From Pyrococcus kukulkanii (lineage in GTDB: Archaea > Methanobacteriota_B > Thermococci > Thermococcales > Thermococcaceae): a stretch of DNA of 64,000 bases. The DNA lies in assembly GCF_001577775.1 (NCBI RefSeq), contig NZ_CP010835.1, forward strand, positions 868,001-932,000, in the 5' to 3' direction. The position numbers were made by a program, and so were the translations under genes. Numbering within the stretch: position 1 is the stretch's first letter; the number at the start of each line of letters is the position of its first letter. The notes under the pieces are model-generated. The model was not told where the DNA came from and did not search any database. It worked only from the letters and a program-made list of their open reading frames with translations. Shown piece by piece: positions 1 to 8,826 of the stretch.

Positions 1-662
1 CCTTTTTCCTGCTTTAGGTACATAAGGATCTCGGTTAGTGCTTGTCTCAGCCATGGTTTACTCTTTATTTCCTGCACAAGCTCAATTACCCTCCTATAGT
101 CACCCACGGAAAGGAGCGGTCTTATTGCTTTTACTATTGCCTCTGATCTATAGGGTTCATCCGTTATTGCCTCAAGTATGAGCTCTATCTTTCTTTTCTT
201 GTAGATTACGTTTATTTTCTCTCCCCCAAGTTCATCGAGGGCCTTTTCTAAAATTTTAAGCAGCTTTTCGTTTTTGATTTTCTTGTTCTTTATTTCTAAA
301 GCGTAGAATAGTGCCTCTTCAAGCTCTCTTAATAGAAGAAGGTACTCAACGGCTTCAGCCCTTATAGCGTCTCTCAGCTCGGGAGGTAACATTTCGGAGT
401 TTATCATGACCTCCCTAAACGCTTTCTTGGAAGATTTAAATCCAGCTAAACTCGTTGAGTACCCTATAACGAGTAAACCCCTTAAGAGAAGGTAGGGATC
501 TTCTATCTTCGATAGTTCCTCAAAGGCAAGCTTGAAGACCTTTTCATACCTTGGGTCGTTTGCCCGTGCGAGGAACACGCCTATCCTTCCGTATGTTACT
601 ATCCTCATATAAGGATCTGGAATTGAAGATACAGATTCTATGGCCTCCTCTATTACCATCAT
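1..662 (-). CDS. Helical-repeat protein, C-terminus cut off by window edge
   Basis: An open frame of about 220 codons runs on the minus strand from ATG at 662 to the left edge without a stop, so the protein is partial. A GGTGAT ribosome site ends just upstream of the ATG; a second ATG follows directly. The product is Leu/Glu/Lys-rich and almost entirely alpha-helical by composition, with repeated blocks of about 30-35 residues (for example DPYMRIVTYGRIGVFLA and DPYLLLRGLLVIGYS) resembling HEAT or TPR-like solenoid repeats. There is no signal peptide and no membrane segment. I do not recognise a specific family; a scaffold or protein-interaction role is only inferred from the repeat pattern. 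Confidence 0.7.
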   Translation of the reverse strand, partial: MMVIEEAIESVSSIPDPYMRIVTYGRIGVFLARANDPRYEKVFKLAFEELSKIEDPYLLLRGLLVIGYSTSLAGFKSSKKAFREVMINSEMLPPELRDAIRAEAVEYLLLLRELEEALFYALEIKNKKIKNEKLLKILEKALDELGGEKINVIYKKRKIELILEAITDEPYRSEAIVKAIRPLLSVGDYRRVIELVQEIKSKPWLRQALTEILMYLKQEK

Positions 663-744
663 GCATCACCATAATTTTAACTACCATCACGATTTAGCCT
701 CAGATTGTGAAATCCTTGGAGGACGTTGTTAATTAGTTTTTCGG

Positions 745-1338
745 TTACCTTCTGGTTTCTCTGATAACTTCTCTAAGCGATTCTATTCCTTCTTTGATAT
801 TGTCCTTGTCAATTTCAATCCACTGTGTGTTATGAAGCTCACTAAATCTTTCCATAAGTTCCTTGAAGAGAAGTCCACTCCCTTTAACGATCCTGAGGTT
901 TCCCTTCTCTATAATTTCCTTATAACTCTTGAGTCTCTCCTCCTTTCCAAGGTAGAAGAACCTTTGAATTGAAGAATAGTCATAGTCTTCTGGATTGCTT
1001 GACGTTGTGGTAAAAACACCACATGTTGGAGATCCTTTAACTCCAACAAAAACAATTCTTTCAGGCTTTTCTTCGGTTATTATCCTCCCTATAAAGTCGG
1101 CTATATCCTTTACAATCTTTTCCATTCCTAAGTGAGCCATTACTTCCTTGCTCATTGGAGGCCTTGGCCACCTTAGAAGGAGGAATTCCGGACAAGGATA
1201 CGAGAGAATTTGCCACTCTTTGTCTAGCTCCGATATTATCCTCCTTACCCCTATTGATGCGATGTATTCTTTTTCCTTTGGTCCCCTGTACACATAGAAA
1301 GGCGTTATTAAGCAAGGTGCAATTACAAGGAGCTTCAT
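745..1338 (-). CDS. DUF523/TudS-like cysteine protein
   Basis: A 197-residue soluble protein. Near the N-terminus is a conserved cysteine (IAPCL, about residue 9), then a CPE motif near residue 49 followed by a proline-rich RWPRPP stretch, and a GSPTCG motif near residue 104. That order (C...CPE...PR.P...SP.CG) is characteristic of the DUF523 family, some members of which are thiouracil desulfurases that bind an Fe-S cluster. The family assignment is from motif order only; the substrate is unknown. The gene stands alone between a helical-repeat protein and cGDP synthetase, all on the minus strand. Confidence 0.55.
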   Translation of the reverse strand: MKLLVIAPCLITPFYVYRGPKEKEYIASIGVRRIISELDKEWQILSYPCPEFLLLRWPRPPMSKEVMAHLGMEKIVKDIADFIGRIITEEKPERIVFVGVKGSPTCGVFTTTSSNPEDYDYSSIQRFFYLGKEERLKSYKEIIEKGNLRIVKGSGLLFKELMERFSELHNTQWIEIDKDNIKEGIESLREVIRETRR

Positions 1339-1376
1339 GAAATGAGGTTAGAAAAAGAATAGATAAAGGTTTGGGA

Positions 1377-2732
1377 TCACTCCTTCTTCTTGAGCTTCTC
1401 GCACTTCTTGACCCACTCTTCAAGGATGTCCTTGAGCTTGGGCGTTCCGATCTCCTCAAGCTCGTACTTAACCCTAACTGCGGGCTTGTTGAGGTTCATG
1501 AATCTCCTTAGGTCGACTGGGGTTCCCATTATTACGACGTCAGCGTCAGCCCTGTTTATGGTCTCTTCAAGCTCCTTGATCTGCTTCTTGCCGTAACCCA
1601 TTGCTGGCAGGATGTTGCTGAGGTGTGGATACTTCTTGTACGTCTCTATGATTGAACCTACAGCGTATGGCCTTGGATCGACGATCTCCTTTGCTCCGTA
1701 CTTCTTAGCTGCAATGTAACCTGCACCGAAGCTCATTCCACCGTGGGTTAGGGTTGGTCCATCCTCAACTACGAGAACCCTCTTACCCTTGATTAGCTCT
1801 GGCTTGTCAACGAAGATCGGTGATGCTGCTTCAATAACGATTGCGTTCGGGTTGATCTTTTCTATGTTCTCCCTTATCTTCTGTATGTTCTCCGGTGGGG
1901 CTGAGTCGATCTTGTTAATTATAATTACATCGGCGCTTCTGAAGTTGGTCTCACCTGGGTGGTGGGTTAGTTCATGCCCAGGCCTGTGTGGGTCGGTAAC
2001 TACGATCCAGAGGTCAGGCTCGTAGAACGGGAAGTCGTTGTTTCCACCGTCCCAGAGGATTATGTCAGCTTCTTTCTCTGCCTCTCTGAGGATCTTCTCG
2101 TAGTCAACTCCAGCGTACACTACCATACCCCTTTCAAGGTAGGGTTCGTACTCTTCCCTTTCCTCAATTGTACACTCGTGCTTATCAAGGTCTTCGAATG
2201 TAGCGAACCTCTGGACAACCTGCTTCCTGAGGTCTCCATAAGGCATTGGGTGTCTCACAGCTACGACCTTGTAGCCCATCTCCTGGAGTAGTCTTGCGAC
2301 CTTCCTTGAGGTTTGGCTCTTTCCACAACCAGTTCTAACCGCTGTAACAGCTACAACTGGCTTCTTGCTCTTGAGCATGGTTGACTTTGGCCCGAGGAGC
2401 CAGAAGTCAGCTCCAGCTGAGTGGGCCCTGCTAGCTAAGTGCATAACATGTTCATGAGAGACATCGGAGTACGCGAACACTACGATGTCAACATCCTTTT
2501 CCTTGATTATCTTCTCGAGGTCATCCTCGGGAAGTATTGGGATTCCATTTGGATAGAGCTCACCGGCAAGCTCAGGTGGGTAAACTCTTCCCTCAATGTC
2601 AGGGATCTGGGTGGCTGTAAAGGCCACGACCTCGTATTCAGGATTGTCCCTGAAGAAGACGTTGAAGTTGTGGAAGTCTCTTCCAGCTGCACCAAGAATA
2701 ACGACCCTCTTCCTCTTCTTCTGCTCGGCCAT
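1377..2732 (-). CDS. cpgS: Cyclic 2,3-diphosphoglycerate synthetase (COG2403)
   Basis: A 451-residue cytosolic enzyme of the COG2403 family, which contains the cGDP synthetase of Methanothermus fervidus (usual length about 458). cGDP synthetase closes 2,3-bisphosphoglycerate into the cyclic anhydride, a thermoprotective solute, at the cost of ATP. An N-terminal Rossmann-like segment begins with VVILGAAGRDFHNF, and a P-loop TGCGKSQTSR lies near residue 135. A GAGGTGAT ribosome site lies directly upstream of ATG 2732, which is why I prefer it to the in-frame GTG nine bases earlier that lies inside that site. The family is clear; whether this member acts on 2,3-bisphosphoglycerate is by homology. 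Confidence 0.8.
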   Translation of the reverse strand: MAEQKKRKRVVILGAAGRDFHNFNVFFRDNPEYEVVAFTATQIPDIEGRVYPPELAGELYPNGIPILPEDDLEKIIKEKDVDIVVFAYSDVSHEHVMHLASRAHSAGADFWLLGPKSTMLKSKKPVVAVTAVRTGCGKSQTSRKVARLLQEMGYKVVAVRHPMPYGDLRKQVVQRFATFEDLDKHECTIEEREEYEPYLERGMVVYAGVDYEKILREAEKEADIILWDGGNNDFPFYEPDLWIVVTDPHRPGHELTHHPGETNFRSADVIIINKIDSAPPENIQKIRENIEKINPNAIVIEAASPIFVDKPELIKGKRVLVVEDGPTLTHGGMSFGAGYIAAKKYGAKEIVDPRPYAVGSIIETYKKYPHLSNILPAMGYGKKQIKELEETINRADADVVIMGTPVDLRRFMNLNKPAVRVKYELEEIGTPKLKDILEEWVKKCEKLKKKE

Positions 2733-2949
2733 CTTAATCACCTCAAAAATGTTTTATGTCGAAACATTTTCGAATTTGGCATTTATAACAGTTTTTGTTT
2801 AGTAGAGAAAGCTCCTGGCTAATATTATTCAGAAAATTCACGAGAGGTCTGAAGAACATTCAAGGAATGCTGTGCAATTTCCGATGTTTAATTTTGTCTA
2901 GGTAGTAGTTTCTTAAGGAAAGGAGTTAAATTTACTTCTGCAAGGTACC

Positions 2950-2990
<41 letters not shown>

Positions 2991-3008
2991 AAAGAGGTAA
3001 AATGAAGA

Positions 3009-3437
3009 TTGAAACATTCGGCTCTTCACGTACTCAAAGGGGCAGTCGTTAAGGTTCTGGGGGAGGAAGCAAAATGGACTGCATCAATGTACGTTAAGGA
3101 TAACCATGGTGTTCTAGTCGTTAAGTTCAATAGGAAGCCTACCAAAGAAGAAATTAAAAAGATTGAGGAACTTGCAAATATGAAAATCAGGGAGAACGTC
3201 CCAATTAAGATATATGAACTTCCAAGGGATGACGCTGAGAAAAAATTGGGCTTGTTCCCTATTCCTAAGGACGTGAAAGTTCTGAGGGTAGTAGTTATTG
3301 AAGATTGGAACGTTAATGCTTGCAATAAGGAGCACACAAACACTACCGGAGAGGTTGGGACAATTAAAGTGAGAAAGGTTAGGTTTAGAAAGAACAAAGG
3401 GTTGCTAGGGATAAGTTTTGATATTGTTGGAGATTAA
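3009..3437 (+). CDS. alaX: AlaX-type alanyl-tRNA editing protein, 5' end possibly frameshifted
   Basis: Resembles the short stand-alone AlaX proteins that hydrolyse Ser or Gly mischarged onto tRNA-Ala. The zinc motif HSALH (residues 3-7 of this reading) and the later segment [10 protein letters not shown] carry the expected Cys/His ligands. Read this way it begins at TTG 3009 and is 142 residues. A better-placed ATG at 3002, four bases after a GAGGT site, is in another frame; restoring about two bases would give an N-terminus like other AlaX proteins. The segment before LFPIPKDV also looks about five residues shorter than in the P. horikoshii relative as I remember it. Function is probable; integrity is uncertain. 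Confidence 0.7.
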   Translation: MKHSALHVLKGAVVKVLGEEAKWTASMYVKDNHGVLVVKFNRKPTKEEIKKIEELANMKIRENVPIKIYELPRDDAEKKLGLFPIPKDVKVLRVVVIEDWNVNACNKEHTNTTGEVGTIKVRKVRFRKNKGLLGISFDIVGD

Positions 3438-3449
3438 CTCCACAATAAA

Positions 3450-3461
3450 CTTTTTATTATA
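3450..3461 (+). promoter_or_regulatory. TATA box of the MATE operon, leaderless start
   Basis: A TTTTTATTATAA box lies about 25 bases upstream of ATG 3481, and no ribosome binding site precedes that ATG. This spacing puts the transcription start at or next to the start codon, so the first MATE gene is probably translated from a leaderless mRNA. Confidence 0.55.
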
Positions 3462-3480
3462 ACGTTTAGATGAGCATTTG

Positions 3481-4830
3481 ATGCCCACGCTCCAGCAAGC
3501 GAGAGAAGAGATACTTCATGGGAGCATAGAGAAAACCCTGCTCAAGCTCGCGTTTCCCTTAATAATAAATAACCTAGTTCAGGTTATGTACAACTTAGCG
3601 GATACGTTTTGGTTGGCAAGGCTCGGGAAGGCTGAGCTTTCTGCTCCAGGAACAGTCTGGCCTTTGCTCTGGTTCATGACCAGTTTAGGTGCTGGATTTG
3701 TTACGGCGGGCTTTGCCATGGTTAGTCAGTACGTTGGGGCGGGCGAGTTCAAGAAGGCAGGCAAAGTTGCCGGCTCTCTCTATGCTCTCCTCCTCTTTCT
3801 CTCCTCCATTCTAGCCATTTTTGGGATAGTTATTGCTCCTCACGCACTGAAGTTTGTGAGAGTAACCCCAGAAGTTTACCCCTTCGCCCTGAAGTACATG
3901 ATAATAGTGTTCGCCGGTATTCCCATCGCTCTAACACTCTACGCGTTTAACTTCATACTCAGGGCCGTTGGCGATACAAGGACTCCCGTAATAGTGAACG
4001 TGTTCACGATAATCTTGAACATAGTCCTCGATCCAATATTTATATTTCCCTTGGGAATGGGGGTTCTAGGTGCCGCCTTGGCCACTGTAGTTAGTGAAGG
4101 GATTGGCTCAGTGATAGGAGGTTACCTCCTCTTTACGGGGAAGGTCAGCATAAGGATAACCATAGAGGACATGAAGCCCGACTTCAGCTTGTACTGGAAG
4201 ACCTTTAAGGTAGGCCTGCCAGCAACAATTGGTGATTCAGCTAATTCTTTTGGCTTTGTCCTTTTGACTAGGATAATTTACGGCTATGGAACGGTTGCAT
4301 TTGCGACCTATACTATAACTAACAGGCTAACCAACTTCATGTTCGCCTTTGCCGATGGAATAAGTCAAGCAATGGGAACCATGATTGGGCAAAACGTTGG
4401 GGCAGAGAAGTACGAGAGGGCAAAAACGATAGCTGAGAAGGCAATGCTTATTAATTTCTTAATTCTTTCACTTGGCACCATTGTATTCATAGCCTTTAGG
4501 GAGCAGATATTTGGTTTCTTCATAAGAGATCCTGGGATACTAAAGGAGAGCGAGAAAGTTGTAAAGTACTTCGCCGCATCTTTTCCGTTCTTTGGAATAT
4601 TTGCCGCAGTGACAAACGTTTTTGCTTCAGCAGGCCATACTAAGAAAAACCTCGTCCTGGGTACGATAAGGCTCTGGGGACTGAGAATACCTCTCAGCTA
4701 TTACCTCGGGAAGATGCTCCATGACAGTGCTGGGGTCTGGATAGGGATGGGCCTTAGCAATGTAATCTCGGCTTTAATCGGCCTAGCATGGTTCATGAAG
4801 GGGAGCTGGATGAGGAGGATAATAGAATGA
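3481..4830 (+). CDS. MATE family multidrug efflux transporter (first of tandem pair)
   Basis: A 449-residue polytopic membrane protein with about 12 predicted hydrophobic segments in two similar halves. Each half opens with the MATE pattern of a helix ending in NNLVQVMYNLADTFWLARLG (first half) or ANSFGFVLLTRI (second half). MATE proteins export cationic drugs or metabolites using a Na+ or H+ gradient. ATG 3481 is chosen because the in-frame TTG before it has no support and the TATA spacing fits ATG 3481. The stop overlaps the start of the next MATE gene (ATGA at 4827-4830), so the two are translationally coupled. Substrate unknown. Confidence 0.88.
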   Translation: MPTLQQAREEILHGSIEKTLLKLAFPLIINNLVQVMYNLADTFWLARLGKAELSAPGTVWPLLWFMTSLGAGFVTAGFAMVSQYVGAGEFKKAGKVAGSLYALLLFLSSILAIFGIVIAPHALKFVRVTPEVYPFALKYMIIVFAGIPIALTLYAFNFILRAVGDTRTPVIVNVFTIILNIVLDPIFIFPLGMGVLGAALATVVSEGIGSVIGGYLLFTGKVSIRITIEDMKPDFSLYWKTFKVGLPATIGDSANSFGFVLLTRIIYGYGTVAFATYTITNRLTNFMFAFADGISQAMGTMIGQNVGAEKYERAKTIAEKAMLINFLILSLGTIVFIAFREQIFGFFIRDPGILKESEKVVKYFAASFPFFGIFAAVTNVFASAGHTKKNLVLGTIRLWGLRIPLSYYLGKMLHDSAGVWIGMGLSNVISALIGLAWFMKGSWMRRIIE

Positions 4831-6257
4831 GCATGGAGAAAGTTAAAGCAATGCGAAGGGAGATACTAGAGGGGCCAATTGAGAGGACGCTGTTTAAGTT
4901 AGCTTGGCCCATAATAGTGAACAACTTAGTCCAAGTTATATATAACATAACCGACACCTTCTGGCTCGGCAAGCTTGGAAGGGCTGCCCTTTCTGCCCCG
5001 GGAGTAAGCTGGCCGATAATTGGTACACTCATGGCCCTCGGCATGGGCTTTACAATGGCAGGATTTTCAATAGTTGGTCAGTACATTGGAGCTGGAGATT
5101 ATAGAAAGGCCAATCGGTCAGCAGGAGCCTTGCTCTCGCTTATTCTGTTCTTCTCAACACTATCAGCTGTGATAAGCATCGCAATTCTGCCTCTGGCTTT
5201 GAGATTTATGCACGTGACAAAAACTATCTACCCCTACGCGCTCACTTATTCGCTGATAGTCTTCGCTGGAGTTCCTGCCTCGTTTACCTTCATGGCATCT
5301 ACCGCTTTAATGAGGGCCTCAGGAGATACTAAAACTCCTGTAAAGATAAGCATGCTTACGGTTTTCCTCAACATAATCCTTGATCCGGTGTTTATCTTTC
5401 TCTTAGGGCTTGGGGTGGCCGGGGCGGCAATAGCTACCGTTCTTTCCAATGCCGTTGGAACCGTTATAGGGTTTAAACTCCTTTTGAGTGGAAAAGCAGG
5501 GCTAAAAATTACATGGAGTGACATGAAGCCGGACTGGAAGTTTTATTCGAAGATAATAAAGGTTGGCCTTCCTTCCAGTATAGGTCAATCTGCTAACTCT
5601 TTTGGCTTCGTCGTCCTCACAAGGATAATCATGGGCTTTGGAGATGTAACATACGCAGCTTACACGATAACAACCAGACTGGTGAACTTCATAACGAGCA
5701 TCTCAAGGGGCTTCAGCATGGCTATGGGAACTATGGTCGCCCAAAACGTCGGTGCGGAGAAGTACCAGAGGGCTAAAACGATAGCAGAAAGAACGATGGT
5801 CGTGAACTTTATAATTGCAAGTATTGCCGTTTTAACCATCGGTATTTTTAGGGTTCCCATCTTTAAGGTCTTCCTGAACGATCCAAAGGTTATAGCCGAG
5901 AGCGCGGTAGTCCTCAAGTACTTCCTTATATCGGTTCCCTTCTTCAACGGCATCTTTGTCGTGGTTACGAGAGTTTTCACTTCAGCAGGACATACTAAGA
6001 AGAGCATGATAATGAGCATGTTAAGGCTTTGGGGCTTTAGGATTCCCTTAAGCTATGCTTTTGGCTATGTTCCAGCTTTGGTGATTGCCTTTACACTCTT
6101 GGGCCACTCTATAAACTTTAGGATACCATTGGCGGAGCTCTTCGGCTTCACTAGCAGGGGAGTCTTCTTCGGCATGGGAATGAGCAACTTCTTGGCTGCG
6201 ATAATCGGGCTGATATGGTTCCTTAGGGGAAGCTGGATGAAAAGAATAATAGATTAG
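4827..6257 (+). CDS. MATE family multidrug efflux transporter (second of tandem pair)
   Basis: A 476-residue paralogue of the preceding MATE protein, with the same landmark segments (NNLVQVIYNITDTFWLGKLG; ANSFGFVVLTRI) and 12 predicted helices. It is about 27 residues longer, mainly because of an extra hydrophilic/hydrophobic stretch around residues 415-445 before the last helix. ATG 4827 follows GAGGAT and overlaps the upstream stop by four bases. The strict coupling of two diverged copies suggests recent duplication; a heteromeric pump or separate substrates are both possible and cannot be decided here. Confidence 0.88.
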   Translation: MSMEKVKAMRREILEGPIERTLFKLAWPIIVNNLVQVIYNITDTFWLGKLGRAALSAPGVSWPIIGTLMALGMGFTMAGFSIVGQYIGAGDYRKANRSAGALLSLILFFSTLSAVISIAILPLALRFMHVTKTIYPYALTYSLIVFAGVPASFTFMASTALMRASGDTKTPVKISMLTVFLNIILDPVFIFLLGLGVAGAAIATVLSNAVGTVIGFKLLLSGKAGLKITWSDMKPDWKFYSKIIKVGLPSSIGQSANSFGFVVLTRIIMGFGDVTYAAYTITTRLVNFITSISRGFSMAMGTMVAQNVGAEKYQRAKTIAERTMVVNFIIASIAVLTIGIFRVPIFKVFLNDPKVIAESAVVLKYFLISVPFFNGIFVVVTRVFTSAGHTKKSMIMSMLRLWGFRIPLSYAFGYVPALVIAFTLLGHSINFRIPLAELFGFTSRGVFFGMGMSNFLAAIIGLIWFLRGSWMKRIID

Positions 6258-6259
6258 GA

Positions 6260-7582
6260 TCAGAACTTGAGAACCCTCGCAAGAACGACCAGAGGATCCC
6301 AGACCGGGGCGAAGGGAGGTGCATAGGCTAAGTCCGTGAAGAACGCATCCCTAGTAGTGAAGCCCGCCATCAGCATTGCTGCAGCTGTGTCTATCCTGGG
6401 GAGTATCTCCGCTCCTACAGCTTGCACTCCGAGTAATCTGTTCGTTTCATTGTCAACTACTCCTTTCAGCCATATTAGCTTTGCCCCAGGATAGTAGTGA
6501 GGCCTTGTTGATGCTTTTATGAATGCCGTTCTCACATCATACCCTTCCTTTATTGCCTCTTGCTCTGTCAATCCAGTCTTTCCTATTTCAACGTCCATAA
6601 ACTTGGTAACGCTAGTTCCCAGAACCCCAGGGAAGTGGATCTCTTTCCCCGCTATGTTGCTACCCGCAACGTACCCCATCTTGTTTCCGGCAGGTGCGAG
6701 GGGGATCCATACCCTCCTCCCCGTGATCACGTGTTTTGTCTCGGCAACGTCTCCAGCAGCGTAAACGTTCTCAACGCTCGTCTGCATCTTCTCGTTTGTC
6801 CATATGGCTCCAGTCTCACCGATTCTAACGTCAAGCTGTTTTGCAAGCTCAATGTTTGGCTTTATTCCTGTGGCGAGTATAACTATATCTGCCTTGTACT
6901 CTCCAGCATCTGTGACGACCTTCTCGACCCTGTCCTTCCCCTCTATCCTCACAATAACCTCTTGTAATCTTAGATTAACATGCTGTCTCATCTTCTCCTC
7001 CAAAACATCGGTAATCTCCTTGTCGAAGGATCTCTTCAGGACTCTATCACCCCTCTCGATCAGCGTCACATTCTTACCTTGGGCAACAAATGCCTCTGCC
7101 ATTTCAACCCCTATGTATCCACCACCGACTATAACGACGTCCCTTACCTCGTACTTTTCCATGTACTTCTTTATCGCAACGGCATCTGGGGGTAGATCAG
7201 CGGTAAACACCCCAGGGAGATCAATGCCCTCAACAGGTGGAACTTTAGGAGATGCACCATTTGCAAAAACTAGATAATCCCACTCGTAGCTTTTTTCCCC
7301 GTCCTTTTCTCTAACCCTGACGTATCCCTGATCTACCTCTATGACCTCAGCGTTGAGGTGAAGGTCAATTCCTCTCTTTTTAATGAAGACCTCTGGGGGG
7401 TAGTGCATTAGCTTTTCAGTTGGTGAGATGCCCTCGACGACATACGGAATTCCACAAGGAGCGTGACTTACCCATTCCGTTGCCTCGAATACCTTGACAT
7501 CCCATTCAGGCTTTAAACGCTTTACACGTGACGCCGCGCTCATTCCGGCGGCTCCACCACCTATTATAACGACCCTCTTCAT
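6260..7582 (-). CDS. cdr: CoA-disulfide reductase / NAD(P)H:sulfur oxidoreductase
   Basis: A 440-residue flavoprotein of the pyridine nucleotide-disulfide oxidoreductase family. It has an N-terminal FAD motif GGGAAG (residues 8-13), a single redox Cys43 in APCGIPY typical of CoADR/NADH oxidases, a second dinucleotide fold [14 protein letters not shown] in the middle, and the FAD-binding segment VYAAGDVAE. In Pyrococcus such enzymes reduce CoA disulfides and elemental sulfur with NAD(P)H. ATG 7582 is preceded by GGTGAG; an in-frame GTG at 7594 lies within that site. The gene converges with the MATE operon and is divergent from an MFS gene; a SurR-type box sits in its promoter. Confidence 0.88.
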   Translation of the reverse strand: MKRVVIIGGGAAGMSAASRVKRLKPEWDVKVFEATEWVSHAPCGIPYVVEGISPTEKLMHYPPEVFIKKRGIDLHLNAEVIEVDQGYVRVREKDGEKSYEWDYLVFANGASPKVPPVEGIDLPGVFTADLPPDAVAIKKYMEKYEVRDVVIVGGGYIGVEMAEAFVAQGKNVTLIERGDRVLKRSFDKEITDVLEEKMRQHVNLRLQEVIVRIEGKDRVEKVVTDAGEYKADIVILATGIKPNIELAKQLDVRIGETGAIWTNEKMQTSVENVYAAGDVAETKHVITGRRVWIPLAPAGNKMGYVAGSNIAGKEIHFPGVLGTSVTKFMDVEIGKTGLTEQEAIKEGYDVRTAFIKASTRPHYYPGAKLIWLKGVVDNETNRLLGVQAVGAEILPRIDTAAAMLMAGFTTRDAFFTDLAYAPPFAPVWDPLVVLARVLKF

Positions 7583-7599
7583 GCTCTCACCCACCGGAG

Positions 7600-7616
7600 G
7601 TTGTAAACCTTACGTT
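7600..7616 (+). promoter_or_regulatory. SurR-type operator in the CoA-disulfide reductase promoter
   Basis: GTT-GTA-AAC-CTTAC-GTT matches exactly the extended SurR consensus GTTn3AACn5GTT described in Pyrococcus. It lies 18 bases upstream of the CoADR ATG and next to a TTTTTAAC TATA-like box of the minus-strand promoter. The position fits repression in the absence of sulfur, as known for the P. furiosus orthologue. Binding itself is inferred. Confidence 0.6.
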
Positions 7617-7664
7617 AAAAAGCTTGGCAAGGCTTTTAAAAAGGTTGTCTGAAAGCTTAGCTCG

Positions 7665-8804
7665 ATGTTTAAAAGGAATACCGTTGCAGTAATATTGCTC
7701 ATCATCTCAGCATTTACCGGAACTTTAGCGTTCAGGTTAGCTGTGCCCGCGATAGCGTACTACAGCAGGGATGTTTTGAAAGCTTCAATGGTTTCTATCT
7801 CGATAATATCGACCTCATTTATATTTGCAAGGGCTTTTGCTGCGGTTTTTGGAGGTTATATCGTTGACAGAAAGCCAAGGCTTATAGTGATAGGTGCTCT
7901 CATGATGGCGTTAAATGCCCCTCTTGTTTACCTATACTCTCTCGCAACATCTTGGATTTACGTAGTAGGAATAAAACTCATAAATGGCTTTCTAAATGGC
8001 ATCGCTTGGCCACTTGCACAATTGGCCGTTGCTTACGCTTCTCCTAAGAACAGTAAGGCAAGAGTCTCTGCAATCTACTTCTTTTTTGGTAGCTTGGCTT
8101 CTCTAACTGGTAACTACCTCTATGCGTTTACGATAAACCTTGGAATGAAGAGACAGATGATATTATCTGGAGCGTTTTACGTTTTAACTGGGTTACTCAT
8201 GTTAATTGCTTACCTTTTAATAGGAGAAATAAAGAGAGGGGGGCAGAAGAAGGGAGAGAATATCGAGGTAGATCCAAAGGTAATAATGGTCTTTGGGGCG
8301 TTTGTATCCTTAATATCGGCCTTTGCTTTTGGAGAGATCACGTATATTTACGTCTCTGAGACTATTAGAATAGGAAAAGGGAAAGTTGCCATGATTCTTG
8401 GTACTATAAGCTTCTTCTCTTCCCTCTCCTCATACTTCCTATCTTGGATTGCCGATTCTTTAGGTAGCGTAAGAGCGCTTAAGGTAATATCCCTATTTGC
8501 CTTTTTAGCTCCAATACTCGCGGGAATTAGGACCGAGCTTACGATATTTATAGGAATTTTCCTGGCATTACTTGCCGTGAACTCTTTCAGGCCTATATCT
8601 AGAAAAGTCCTTGTTGTTCATTCACGCTCATCGTTAGCAATTGGCGGGATAAATGGAATCCAGAACATTTCGACTTTCCTTGGTGGTATGATATTTGGGT
8701 TGTCCTATTCCCTTGGCTCTATCGGCATCTACCACCTAGCGTTCCTACCATACCTTCCGTTTTCCTTAGCCCTTGTAATAGTAACTCGTAAATTGGGGAA
8801 GTGA
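7665..8804 (+). CDS. MFS family transporter
   Basis: A 379-residue membrane protein with about 11-12 hydrophobic segments. After the second helix comes the loop GGYIVDRKPRL, the usual MFS motif A position, and a charged central loop (about residues 190-205) separates the two six-helix halves. A CTTTTAAAAAGG box lies about 25 bases upstream of ATG 7665, suggesting a leaderless start. Pyruvate kinase follows after 22 bases on the same strand, so the two may share a transcript. The substrate is unknown. Confidence 0.82.
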   Translation: MFKRNTVAVILLIISAFTGTLAFRLAVPAIAYYSRDVLKASMVSISIISTSFIFARAFAAVFGGYIVDRKPRLIVIGALMMALNAPLVYLYSLATSWIYVVGIKLINGFLNGIAWPLAQLAVAYASPKNSKARVSAIYFFFGSLASLTGNYLYAFTINLGMKRQMILSGAFYVLTGLLMLIAYLLIGEIKRGGQKKGENIEVDPKVIMVFGAFVSLISAFAFGEITYIYVSETIRIGKGKVAMILGTISFFSSLSSYFLSWIADSLGSVRALKVISLFAFLAPILAGIRTELTIFIGIFLALLAVNSFRPISRKVLVVHSRSSLAIGGINGIQNISTFLGGMIFGLSYSLGSIGIYHLAFLPYLPFSLALVIVTRKLGK

Positions 8805-8826
8805 TTATCATCTATGGTGGGCACCA

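Noticed and set aside
1155-2822. Several plus-strand frames opposite the DUF523-like and cGDP synthetase genes
   Set aside because: They are antisense shadows with no start signals and no recognisable protein features.
8805-8826. Thermococcales glycolytic motif (TATCAC-N5-GTGATA) near pyruvate kinase
   Set aside because: Only a single TTATCATC half-like sequence is present; no second half-site.
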